Shown here: piece by piece, positions 27,601-34,641 of the stretch
Numbering within the stretch: the first letter of the stretch is position 1
Layout of the letters: every line of letters begins with the position of its first letter
Assembly: GCF_902859735.1 (NCBI RefSeq)
Contig: NZ_CADIJY010000003.1
Span: 434,001 to 498,000, forward strand
Direction: 5' to 3'
DNA: 64,000 nt
DNA from: Achromobacter aegrifaciens
Lineage (GTDB): Bacteria; Pseudomonadota; Gammaproteobacteria; Burkholderiales; Burkholderiaceae_B
Translations under genes and position numbers: made by a program
Notes under the pieces: model-generated
What the model was told of the DNA's origin: nothing
Seen by the model: only the letters and a program-made list of their open reading frames with translations
Databases searched by the model: none

Positions 27601-27812
27601 CCGTTCATCTCGCGTTCGATGATGGCGGTGACGGCCTCTTCGACCACCTTGGCCGAGGCGCCGGGGTAGCTGGCGCCGACGTTGACCACGGGCGGAGCGA
27701 TGTCCGGATATTGCGCCACCGGCAGCGCACGGATCGACAGGATGCCGACCAGCACGATCAGCAGCGAGATCACCCAGGCGAAGACGGGGCGATCGATAAA
27801 AAAACGCGCCAT
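24675..27812 (-). CDS. axyY: AxyY, MexY-like RND permease
   Basis: This 1045-residue inner-membrane proton antiporter starts MARFFIDRPVFAWVISLLIV and follows the MexY/AcrD-type pattern closely (VEEAVTAIIEREMNGAPGL, LQALRRVEGVGKVQ). The relay Asp pair lies in LAIGILVDDAIVVVENVER. In Achromobacter, AxyXY-OprZ gives intrinsic resistance to aminoglycosides and also exports several other drugs; this is established knowledge for the named system. Identity here rests on motif match, gene order and the AxyZ neighbour. It is 6 bp downstream of axyX and overlaps oprZ. Confidence 0.88.
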   Translation of the reverse strand: MARFFIDRPVFAWVISLLIVLVGILSIRALPVAQYPDIAPPVVNVGASYPGASAKVVEEAVTAIIEREMNGAPGLMYTSSSSDSTGWASINLTFKQGTNPDLAAVEVQNRLKAVEPRLPESVRRDGVRVEKAADNIQLVVSLKSDGGLDDIQLGELAASNVLQALRRVEGVGKVQSFGAEAAMRIWPDPAKLTAMSLTPGDIVSALRSHNARVTIGELGNQAVPKDAPLNASIVAGESLRTPEQFGNIPLRAQPDGATLRLKDVARVELGGTDYMYLSRVNGMTGTGLGIKLAPGSNAVETTKRIRATMQELAQYFPPGVTWDIPYETSTFVEISIKKVLMTLLEAVALVFCVMYLFMQNFRATLIPTLVVPVALLGTLGVMLGLGYSINVLTMFGMVLAIGILVDDAIVVVENVERIMAEEGLSPREATVKAMGQISGAIVGITVVLVSVFVPMAFFDGAVGNIYRQFAVTLAVSIAFSAFLALSLTPALCASMLKPIAAGHHEKRGFFGWFNRAFARLTARYTARVSGVLARPVRFGLAYLAVIAAVALLFARLPSSFLPDEDQGSFMAMVILPQGSPQAETMAMVKEVERYMMEHEPVEYVYSVNGFSNYGSGPNSAMFFVTLKDWKQRGGADLHVNAVVERINAAFADRKNVMVHALNSPPLPDLGSTSGFDFRLQDRGGLGYEALEQARQQLLAAAAKHPALTEVVFAGQEEAPQLELRVDRDKAQAMGVPLDEINTALAVMYGSDYIGDFMLNGQVRRVTVQADGKSRVDMEDVSRLHVRNLQGQMVPLSAFATLKWSMGPPQLNRYNGFPSFTINGSAAPGHSSGEAMRAMEALAAELPRGIGFDWSGQSYEERLSGNQAPVLFALSVLVVFLALAALYESWSIPLAVILVVPLGVIGAVLGVTLRGMPNDIYFKVGLIATIGLSAKNAILIVEVAKDLVRDGQGIVSATLEAARLRLRPIVMTSLAFGVGVLPLALATGAASGAQAAIGTGVLGGIVTATVLAIFLVPLFFLIVGRALGMRVRPSRPQGRETLETTP

Positions 27813-27818
27813 TGCGGT

Positions 27819-29030
27819 TTATCCTTTTTGGCCCGGCGCGGACGTCCTAGCCTGGACGCCGGCCTCCGGGTTGCCGGCGGCGGGGGCCTGCGCACTGGGC
27901 GCGGCCCGCTCCACCGGTTTGATTTTCTGTCCCGCCGCCATATGCGCGGCGTTCTCGACGACGATGCGTTCGCCGCCTGCCAATCCCTGCGTGACGATCC
28001 AGTTCGGACCCTGCAGCCGCTCTGCGGTGACGGCGATCTTCTTCAGCTCTCCGTCTGCACCCGCGGCCAGCACGTGCGCGCCTTCGGCATTGCGCAGCAG
28101 GGCGTTGCGCGGCACCAGATAGGTGTCGCGGTTGATCGCCTGCTCCAGCCGCACCCGCACATACATGCCCGGCAGCAGATCGCGGCCCGGGTTCTCGAAC
28201 AGCGCCCGCATGGTGACGTTGTCCGTGCCGGGATCCACCGCCAGATCGGCGAACGACAGCGTGCCGCCGCGCCCGTACTCCGAGCCGTCGGGCAGCAGCA
28301 GCCGCACCCGCACCTGGTCCGGCGCCACGCCTTCCAGGGCGCCCGCGCGGATCTGCTTCTGCAACTGCATCACCTCGGCCGCCGGCTGGGCGAAGTTCAC
28401 GTAGATGGGATCGATCTGCTGCACCACCGTCAGCGGCGTGGCCTGGCCTTCGCCCACCAGTGCGCCTTCGGTCACCAGCGCGCGCCGCGCCCGGCCGTCG
28501 ATGGGCGAAGTGACGCGCGCGTAATCCAGCTTCAGCTTGGCGCTCTGCAGGTTGGCGCGGGCCAGGGCGACCTCGGCCCGGGCCTGGCGTTCCTGCGCCA
28601 CGCTTTCGGCGTGGTCGCGTTCGCTGATGGCGCGGTCCGACACCAGGTCAGCGTAGCGGCGCAGCTTGTCGGCGGCGGCGGAAAGATTGGCCTGCGCGCG
28701 CGCCAGGTTCGCGGCTTCCGAATCGTAGGCGGCCTGCAACGGCGCGGGATCGATCTGGAACAGGGCGGCGCCGCGCGTCACATCCTGGCCTTCTTCGTAC
28801 AGGCGCGCGGTGACGATGCCGGCCACGCGCGCGCGCACTTCGGCTTCGCGGTAGGGCTCCAGCCGGCCCGGCAATTCGGTCGCGACGCTGGTGGGCGTGG
28901 CTTGGGCAACGATGACGCCGACTTCGGCGGGAGCCTCGGTGGCTTGTTGGGCTTCCGGTTTCGAGCAACCGGTAATAAGAATTAGTACGGAAGAAAGGGC
29001 GAGCGTGCGTAGAGAGACTCTTTGCTTCAT
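27819..29030 (-). CDS. axyX: AxyX, periplasmic adaptor of AxyXY-OprZ
   Basis: This 403-residue membrane fusion lipoprotein has a signal with lipobox LITGCS, then a mature start KPEAQQATEAPAEVG. The AcrA/MexX-type core follows: ATELPGRLEPYREAEVRARVAG, a long coiled-coil at about residues 95-165 (ANLARAQANLSAAADKL), LDYARVTSPIDGRARRALVT and barrel domains. It bridges AxyY and OprZ. It is the first gene of the leftward operon and is divergent from the axyZ-type repressor across a 223-bp AT-rich region that holds the control sites. Confidence 0.87.
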   Translation of the reverse strand: MKQRVSLRTLALSSVLILITGCSKPEAQQATEAPAEVGVIVAQATPTSVATELPGRLEPYREAEVRARVAGIVTARLYEEGQDVTRGAALFQIDPAPLQAAYDSEAANLARAQANLSAAADKLRRYADLVSDRAISERDHAESVAQERQARAEVALARANLQSAKLKLDYARVTSPIDGRARRALVTEGALVGEGQATPLTVVQQIDPIYVNFAQPAAEVMQLQKQIRAGALEGVAPDQVRVRLLLPDGSEYGRGGTLSFADLAVDPGTDNVTMRALFENPGRDLLPGMYVRVRLEQAINRDTYLVPRNALLRNAEGAHVLAAGADGELKKIAVTAERLQGPNWIVTQGLAGGERIVVENAAHMAAGQKIKPVERAAPSAQAPAAGNPEAGVQARTSAPGQKG

Positions 29031-29112
29031 TTTTAAAATTTCTGATGGGCCCGCAGAGGGCTGAGGTGGGGAAAGGCGCCGACTTTCCCGCGTGGGGAAG
29101 CGAGTCTATCAT

Positions 29113-29134
29113 TTAATCCGTCACGCTTGATTAA
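29113..29134. promoter_or_regulatory. Dyad in the axyX-axyZ intergenic region, candidate AxyZ site
   Basis: TTAATC (29113-29118) and GATTAA (29129-29134) are inverted with a 10-bp gap. The second arm overlaps the -35 of the candidate axyZ promoter. It is the best dyad in the region, but short. Confidence 0.35.
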
Positions 29135-29156
29135 TTATTTTGTTCGGAAGTATGCT
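29127..29156 (+). promoter_or_regulatory. Candidate sigma-70 promoter of axyZ
   Basis: TTGATT (29127-29132) and TATGCT (29151-29156) are separated by 18 bp, predicting a start near 29163. That places the hairpin at 29190-29222 inside the axyZ leader. Confidence 0.45.
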
Positions 29157-29189
29157 CCCCGCTTCACACTTATTCACAGTGACGAAAGA

Positions 29190-29222
29190 GGCGGCTTCTT
29201 GTTTTGAAGCCGCCGTTTTTTT
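29190..29222 (+). terminator. Intrinsic terminator within the axyZ leader (candidate attenuator)
   Basis: GGCGGCTTC (29190-29198) pairs perfectly with GAAGCCGCC (29206-29214) across a 7-nt loop. It is followed by G and seven T residues. It is oriented rightward and ends about 30 bp before the axyZ ATG. The upstream gene points the other way, so there is no rightward operon for it to terminate. Confidence 0.75.
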
Positions 29223-29253
29223 GCAGCCGGTTTTTAAGAAGGAGGTCCCCCGC

Positions 29254-29892
29254 ATGGCCCGCAAGACGAAAGAAGAGTCCCAACGCACCCGCGACCGCAT
29301 CCTGGATGCCGCGGAGCACGTGTTCCTGTCCAAGGGGGTGGCCGCCACCACCATGAGCGACATCGCCGACCACGCAGGGGTGTCCCGGGGCGCCGTCTAC
29401 GGCCATTACAAAAACAAGATCGACGTCTGCATCGCCATGTGCGACCGCGCGCTGGGCGAGGCTGCTCCCCTGACTCATGTCTCGACCGACGGCGAGGCGC
29501 TGGAATCGCTCTACACCTCCATGCGGCAATACATCCAGATCTACGCGCAGGAAGGCTCGGTGCAGCGCGTGCTGGAAATCCTGTACCTCAAATGCGAACG
29601 CAGCGACGAGAACGCGCCGCTGCTGCGCCGCCGTGACTTGTGGGAGCGCCACGCCCTGCGCACCTCGGAGAAACTGCTGCGCGCCGCGGTCAAGCGCGAG
29701 GACCTGCCGCGCGCGCTGGACGTGCGCCTGTCCAATCTTTATCTGCACGCCCTGGTCGACGGGGTGTTTGACAGCATCTGCTGGTCCGATCGCCTCAAGG
29801 GCGACATGTGGCCGCGCGTCGAGCGCATGCTCCGCGCCGCCATCGATACCCTCCGGTTTTTCGCGCACCTGCTGACGCCGAAAGCCGCCTGA
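29254..29892 (+). CDS. axyZ: AxyZ-like TetR repressor of axyXY-oprZ
   Basis: This 212-residue TetR/AcrR regulator is divergent from axyX. The helix-turn-helix is at about residues 12-58 (RDRILDAAEHVFLSKGV, then GVSRGAVYGHYKNKIDV), with an AcrR-like C-terminal drug-sensing domain. A near-perfect ribosome site AAGGAGGT lies 7 bp before the ATG at 29254, which fixes the start; an in-frame open extension back to 29140 runs through the terminator hairpin and is not needed. Residue 29 is Val, the wild-type state at the position where the published V29G change derepresses AxyXY-OprZ, so the pump is predicted to be under normal repression. Confidence 0.87.
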   Translation: MARKTKEESQRTRDRILDAAEHVFLSKGVAATTMSDIADHAGVSRGAVYGHYKNKIDVCIAMCDRALGEAAPLTHVSTDGEALESLYTSMRQYIQIYAQEGSVQRVLEILYLKCERSDENAPLLRRRDLWERHALRTSEKLLRAAVKREDLPRALDVRLSNLYLHALVDGVFDSICWSDRLKGDMWPRVERMLRAAIDTLRFFAHLLTPKAA

Positions 29893-29915
29893 TTCCGCGG
29901 CGGGCGCTTTTCAAC

Positions 29916-29940
29916 GGGATGCTCCTGAATTGAGCATCCC
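29916..29940. repeat. Perfect 9-bp stem-loop between axyZ and the LysR gene
   Basis: GGGATGCTC and GAGCATCCC pair across a 7-nt loop, 24 bp after the axyZ stop and 27 bp before the LysR start. There is no T-run. It may be a weak terminator or a LysR autoregulatory site. Confidence 0.5.
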
Positions 29941-29967
29941 CATGCCGGACGCCCCTACAATCCGCGC

Positions 29968-30864
29968 ATGACCCTCAAGCAACTCGAAGCCTTCTACTGG
30001 GCCGCCACCTGCGCAAGTTTCGCCGTGGCGGCCGAGCGCCTGCATCTGTCGGTATCGTCGTTGTCCAAGCGCATCTCCGAGCTCGAGGAAGGCCTGGGCC
30101 AGTCCTTGTTCGATCGCAGCGGCCACAAGGCGGTGCTGACCGACGCCGGCCAGCGCCTGCTGCCGCAGGCGCGCGACCTGCTGGCCTCGGCGGAGCAGAT
30201 ACGGGCGTCGCTGGCGCAAAGCGCGGGGCTCAGCGGTCGCTGCCGCTTCGGCGTGGGCGAGCTGACCGCGCTCACCTGGCTGCCGCGGCTGATCCGGGGC
30301 GTGCGCGCCGCCTATCCGGACCTGGTGCTGGAACCCTATGTGGACATCGGCCAGGTGCTGGAGCAGCGCGTGGCCGACGGCGAACTGGACTTTGCCGTGA
30401 TCGCCGGCCGTTCCTCTCGGCCCAATATCGCTTCCACGGCCATAGGCCAGGCCGACTTTTCCTGGGTCGCCGCGCCGGCGCTGCTGGACGGCGCCACGCG
30501 CATGACGCCGGAGCTGCTTGCCCGCCTGCCGCTGGTCACGCTGCCGGCGGGGGCCGGCACCACGCGCATCATCGACGACTGGCTGGCGGGCCGCGATGCT
30601 GGCGGCGAACGCCTCTGCTGCAACAACTGGGGGGCGGTGGTCGGCCTTCTGATAGAAGGCACCGGGGTCGGCCTGCTGCCCAGCCATTGGGCCCGCGCCT
30701 TGCAGGCCGAGGGCAGCCTGCGCGTGCTGGAAGGCGATACGCCGCTGGCGGCCATGCCTTATGCATTCCAGTACCGCCGCGATGATGCCCGGCCGCTGGT
30801 CGCCAAGCTGCGCGCCGAGGTCCAGGCCGCCGTGGACTTCGCTGCCCCTTGCCGCATCCCCTGA
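29968..30864 (+). CDS. LysR-family transcriptional regulator
   Basis: This 298-residue regulator has the LysR winged helix at residues 1-60 (LKQLEAFYWAATCASFAVAAERL, ending in LFDRSGHKAVLTDAG) and a periplasmic-binding-like effector domain (GLSGRCRFGVGELTALTWLP). LysR proteins usually activate nearby genes in response to a pathway metabolite. The next genes in the same direction are a peptide-type binding protein and a gamma-glutamyltransferase, which are plausible targets. There is no divergent partner, so the target is uncertain. Confidence 0.9.
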   Translation: MTLKQLEAFYWAATCASFAVAAERLHLSVSSLSKRISELEEGLGQSLFDRSGHKAVLTDAGQRLLPQARDLLASAEQIRASLAQSAGLSGRCRFGVGELTALTWLPRLIRGVRAAYPDLVLEPYVDIGQVLEQRVADGELDFAVIAGRSSRPNIASTAIGQADFSWVAAPALLDGATRMTPELLARLPLVTLPAGAGTTRIIDDWLAGRDAGGERLCCNNWGAVVGLLIEGTGVGLLPSHWARALQAEGSLRVLEGDTPLAAMPYAFQYRRDDARPLVAKLRAEVQAAVDFAAPCRIP

Positions 30865-30972
30865 GGGTGCGTCCGCAAGGCGGCCGTCCGGCGCGCATTT
30901 AGGCTTACGACAGCCGTCGCTCTATACAATCGCCGCGCGCCTGGCGCAGAATCCAACAAGAACGTGCGCAGC

Positions 30973-31014
30973 GGGGGATGGACCCGGATGCAGCACGGCT
31001 CGGGTCTGTTCCCT
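30973..31014 (+). promoter_or_regulatory. Structured leader hairpin upstream of the second binding protein
   Basis: Positions 30973-30986 can pair with 31001-31014 over 14 consecutive pairs, with the perfect core GACCCG/CGGGTC and wobble pairs below it, around a 14-nt loop. It lies 61 bp before the ATG at 31075, in a gene-free leader. It is a possible cis-acting RNA element. No known riboswitch class is recognised. Confidence 0.4.
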
Positions 31015-31074
31015 CATGCCGGGCGGCGCGTCCGCGTGGGGAACCAGGCCGACCTGAACCGACGGAGATCTTTC

Positions 31075-32577
31075 ATGCGTAAACTTTGCCTCGCCATGGC
31101 CATGGCGGGAATGCTGGCCAGCGGATTGGCGCAAGCGCAATCCACCCTGCGTATCGGCTTGCAGGACGACCCCGACGTGCTGGACCCGGTGCGCGCGCGC
31201 ACCTTCGTGGGCCGCATCGTCTTCGCTTCCCTCTGCGACAAGCTGGTGGAGATCACGCCGGACCTGAAGATCGTGCCGCAGCTGGCGCAATCCTGGACCT
31301 TCAGCCCCGACAACAAGGTCCTGACCTTCAAGCTGCGCACCGACGCCGTTTTCCATGACGGCACGCCGGTGAACGCCGCCGCCGTCAAGGCCAACCTGGA
31401 CCGCGCCCGCACCTTGCCCGACAGCAACCGCAAGAGCGAGTTGGCCACCGTCGCCAGCGTCGAGGCCCCGGACGCCAGCACCGTGGTGCTGACGCTGTCC
31501 GAACCCGATGCCTCGCTGCTGTCGCAGCTGTCCGACCGCGCCGGGATGATGATGTCTCCCGCCAGCTTCGACAAGGACCCTGGCGGCAAGCCGGTGTGCT
31601 CCGGCCCCTACCAGTTCAAGGAGCGCGTGCAGAACGACCGCATCGTGCTCGAGAAATTTCCCAAGTACTGGGACGCCGCCAACTATCACTTCGACCGTCT
31701 GGTCTACACCCCGATTCCCGACAACACCGTGCGCCTGAACAACCTGCGCGCCGGCGACCTGGACATCATCGAGCGCGTCGCGCCCAGCGATGCCAAGGCG
31801 GTGAAGGACGACAAGAACCTGACCCTGGCGCCGGTGACCGGCCTGGGCTTCCAGGCCATTTCGGTGAACCTGGCCAATGGCGCGCGCGCCAACAACCCCC
31901 TGGCCAAGGACAAGCGCGTGCGTCAGGCGCTGGACCTCGCGATCGACCGTGACGTGCTCAATCAGGTGATCGGCGAAGGCATGTTCCAGCCCGCCTATCA
32001 GCCGTTCCCGCCGGCCAGCTTCGCCTACAACACCGCCTTCGAGCACAAGGGCCGCGACCCCAAGAAGGCGCAGGCGCTGTTGAAGGAAGCGGGCTATGAC
32101 CGCGTCAAGTTCGAGATCACCTTTGGCAACAACACCACCATGCAACAGGTGTTCGAGCTGGTACAGGCCATGGGCGCCGAAGCGGGCTTCGACATCACAC
32201 TGCGTCCGGTGGAGTTCGCGTCCCTGCAATCCTCGCTCGCGCGCGGCGACTTCGAAGTAGGGCAGAGCGGCTGGTCGGGCCGCGTCGATCCCAGCGGCAA
32301 CATCCACCAGTACCTGAGCTGCAAGGGCAACCTGAACGACGGCAAGTTCTGCGACGCCGCCGTGGACAAGCTGCTCAACGACGCCCGCGCCGAATCGGAC
32401 ACCGCCAAGCGCCGCGCCATGTATGACCAGGTGCTGACGGCGATGCAGGACCAGCGCCCGATCGTCTACCTGTTCTACCTGCCGTGGACCTTCGGCGTGC
32501 AGAAGAAGGTGGAAGGCTTTGTGCCTTACCCCGACGGCCTGATCCGCCTGAAGGGCGTCACTGTGGCAAAAAAGTAG
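31075..32577 (+). CDS. Family 5 extracellular solute-binding protein (peptide/glutathione type)
   Basis: This 500-residue periplasmic binding protein has a Sec signal of about 22 residues (ending GLAQAQ) and the SBP_bac_5 pattern: STLRIGLQDDPDVLDPVRAR, FKLRTDAVFHDGTPVNA, GRVDPSGNIHQYLSCKG. The late DPSG...C region is reminiscent of GsiB/DppA-like proteins. The ATG at 31075 is chosen because the signal peptide starts there; the frame is open upstream to 30964 but lacks signal character. No ABC permease genes are adjacent. It is followed by a gamma-glutamyltransferase gene, so glutathione or gamma-glutamyl peptides are attractive ligands, by context only. Confidence 0.88.
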   Translation: MRKLCLAMAMAGMLASGLAQAQSTLRIGLQDDPDVLDPVRARTFVGRIVFASLCDKLVEITPDLKIVPQLAQSWTFSPDNKVLTFKLRTDAVFHDGTPVNAAAVKANLDRARTLPDSNRKSELATVASVEAPDASTVVLTLSEPDASLLSQLSDRAGMMMSPASFDKDPGGKPVCSGPYQFKERVQNDRIVLEKFPKYWDAANYHFDRLVYTPIPDNTVRLNNLRAGDLDIIERVAPSDAKAVKDDKNLTLAPVTGLGFQAISVNLANGARANNPLAKDKRVRQALDLAIDRDVLNQVIGEGMFQPAYQPFPPASFAYNTAFEHKGRDPKKAQALLKEAGYDRVKFEITFGNNTTMQQVFELVQAMGAEAGFDITLRPVEFASLQSSLARGDFEVGQSGWSGRVDPSGNIHQYLSCKGNLNDGKFCDAAVDKLLNDARAESDTAKRRAMYDQVLTAMQDQRPIVYLFYLPWTFGVQKKVEGFVPYPDGLIRLKGVTVAKK

Positions 32578-32762
32578 GCTCCCCCCTACCCGTTGGCGCG
32601 GGCCCCCCAGGGGGCGGCGCTGGCGGACCGGCGGAGCCGGATCCGCGGTGCCCCGGCTGGCAGCGTCCGCCGGCCTCTCCAGCGTGCCTGTTCTTTTGAT
32701 CGCCAGGCGCCCGCCGTGCAGGAAGTGTTCCGCGTTTCAGCGGCAGCCCTATAGGAATCATC
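32578..32762. repeat. GC-rich intergenic element with nested hairpins
   Basis: The 185-bp gap after the binding-protein gene begins with a CCCCCC/GGGGGG-type dyad (about 32606-32617), then GCGGACCGGC and GCCGGATCCGC form a stem with one bulged base (about 32626-32650). It has no coding signal. The texture resembles dispersed intergenic repeats I recall from Bordetella and relatives, but no second copy is seen here. Confidence 0.35.
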
Positions 32763-34562
32763 ATGTTTACTACTCGCCCGGAAATCCTCGGCACCTTTGG
32801 TGTCGTGACGTCCACCCATTGGCTGGCCAGCGCGGCCGGCATGTCGCTGCTGGAGCGCGGCGGCAACGCCTTCGACGCCTGCGTGGCCTCGGCCTTCGTG
32901 CTGCAGGTGGTCGAACCCCATCTGGTGGGCCCGGCCGGCGAAGTGCCCGCGGTGTTCTATTCCGCGCGCACCGGCCGCGTCGAAGTGCTGTGCGGCCAGG
33001 GCACCACGCCCGCTGCCGCCACGCTCGAACGCTACCGCGCCGAAGGCCTCAAGCTCATCCCTGGCAACGGCCTGCTGGCCACGGTCATCCCTGGCGCCTT
33101 CGACGCCTGGATGCTGCTCTTGCGCGACCACGGCAGCATGCGCGTGCGCGACGTGCTGGAGCCCGCCATCTATTACGCGGAGCACGGCCACGCGCTCATG
33201 CCGCGCATCTCCAACACCATCGCCGGCCTGAAGGACTTCTTCCAGACCCATTGGCCCACGACGGCCGCGGTCTACGTACCGGGCGGCCAGGTGCCCGAGG
33301 CCCGCAAACTGTTCCGCAATCCGGCGCTGGCTCGCACCTGGACCCGCGTGCTGAAGCAGGCCGAAAGCGCCGGCGCAGACCGCGAGCGCCAGATCGAAGC
33401 GGCGCGCGACGCCTTCTACCGTGGCTTCATTGCGGAGGAAATCGACAAGTTTGCGCGCAACACCGATGTCAAGGACGAGAGCGGGTCCACCCACCGCGGC
33501 GTCATTACCGCCGAGGACCTGGCGGGCTGGTCGGCCAGCTACGACACGCCGGTCACCTACGACTATCACGGCTACACCGTGGCGAAAGCCGGCTCCTGGA
33601 GTCAAGGTCCGGTCTTCCTGCAGACCCTGGCGCTGCTCAAGGAGATGGATCTGGCAGGCGTGAGCCCGACCAGCGCCGAATTCGTGCACCGCGTGACCGA
33701 GGCCATGAAGCTGGCCTTCGCCGACCGCGAGGCCTATTACGGCGATCCGGCCTTCGTCGACGTGCCGCTGGACCATCTGCTGTCCGACGCCTATAACGCC
33801 GAACGCCGCGCGTTGATCGGCGAGTCGGCTTCGCAAGATCTGCTGCCCGGCCAAGTGCCGGGTTTCGAGGCGCAAGTGAAGCGCGTCATGGACACGCTGG
33901 AGCGCCTGTCCAAGGTATCCGCGCCCGGCAGCGCCACCAATGAACCCACGCTTGCCGACATGCGCGCCTCCGCCAAACGCGGCGACACGACGCACGTGGA
34001 CGTCATCGACCGCTGGGGCAACATGATCTCGGCCACGCCTTCGGGCGGATGGTTCCAGTCTTCGCCGGTGATCCCGGAACTCGGCTTCGGCCTGAACACC
34101 CGCGCGCAGATGTTCTGGCTGGAAGAAGGGCTGCCTGGCACGTTGGCGCCCGGCAAGCGTCCGCGCACCACGCTGACGCCCTCGCTGGCGCTGCGCGATG
34201 GCAAGCCCTACCTGGCCTTCGGCACGCCGGGCGGCGACCAGCAGGAGCAATGGCAACTGTTGTTCTTCCTGCGTCACGTGCACCACGGCCTGAACCTGCA
34301 GGAAGCGATCGACCTGCCCATGTCCCACACCATGCATTTCCCCACGTCCTTCTATCCGCGCGACCGCAAGCCGGGGCATCTGGCGGTGGAGGCGAGCTTC
34401 GGCGCCGAGGTCATCGCGGCGCTGCGCCAGCGCGGGCACCAGATCGAGGAGGTGCCCGAGTGGTCGGTGGGCAGGTTGACCGCGGCTTCGCGCGATGCCG
34501 ACGGCCTCCTGCACGCGGCAGCCACGCCGCGCCTGATGCAGGCTTACGCCATCGGCCGCTGA
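32763..34562 (+). CDS. Gamma-glutamyltransferase-family Ntn-hydrolase
   Basis: This 599-residue protein belongs to the GGT/cephalosporin-acylase-like family. The precursor should cleave itself before Thr409 in the segment KRGDTTHVDVIDRWGNMIS, making Thr the catalytic nucleophile. Other hallmarks are MSLLERGGNAFDACVASAFV near residues 27-46, VIPGAFDAWMLLL, and the late FGTPGGDQQEQW (a GGT-typical GxPGGD glycine loop). There is no signal peptide, so it is probably cytoplasmic, unlike periplasmic Ggt. Family members cleave gamma-glutamyl amides or acyl side chains. It follows a family 5 binding protein and probably processes its cargo. The exact substrate is not known. Confidence 0.88.
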   Translation: MFTTRPEILGTFGVVTSTHWLASAAGMSLLERGGNAFDACVASAFVLQVVEPHLVGPAGEVPAVFYSARTGRVEVLCGQGTTPAAATLERYRAEGLKLIPGNGLLATVIPGAFDAWMLLLRDHGSMRVRDVLEPAIYYAEHGHALMPRISNTIAGLKDFFQTHWPTTAAVYVPGGQVPEARKLFRNPALARTWTRVLKQAESAGADRERQIEAARDAFYRGFIAEEIDKFARNTDVKDESGSTHRGVITAEDLAGWSASYDTPVTYDYHGYTVAKAGSWSQGPVFLQTLALLKEMDLAGVSPTSAEFVHRVTEAMKLAFADREAYYGDPAFVDVPLDHLLSDAYNAERRALIGESASQDLLPGQVPGFEAQVKRVMDTLERLSKVSAPGSATNEPTLADMRASAKRGDTTHVDVIDRWGNMISATPSGGWFQSSPVIPELGFGLNTRAQMFWLEEGLPGTLAPGKRPRTTLTPSLALRDGKPYLAFGTPGGDQQEQWQLLFFLRHVHHGLNLQEAIDLPMSHTMHFPTSFYPRDRKPGHLAVEASFGAEVIAALRQRGHQIEEVPEWSVGRLTAASRDADGLLHAAATPRLMQAYAIGR

Positions 34563-34567
34563 ACGGA

Positions 34568-34598
34568 GGCGGCGGGCGCGCCTGGCGCGTCCGCCGCC
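34568..34598 (+). terminator. Strong GC hairpin after the GGT gene
   Basis: A 13-bp stem with one wobble (34568-34580 with 34586-34598) and a 5-nt loop begins 5 bp after the stop codon. The following CTTGTT is a weak T-run. It probably ends the transcript. Confidence 0.55.
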
Positions 34599-34641
34599 AG
34601 CCTTGTTGCGGCGCTTTGCCGGCATGGGGTATGTTTGTCGC

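Noticed and set aside
29140-29253. Upstream N-terminal extension of AxyZ starting at TTG 29140 or ATG 29152
   Set aside because: It would translate through the terminator hairpin and lacks a ribosome site, whereas 29254 has AAGGAGGT and gives the expected residue numbering.
31014-31074. N-terminal extension of the second binding protein from 30964
   Set aside because: The extension would bury the signal peptide that starts at 31075.
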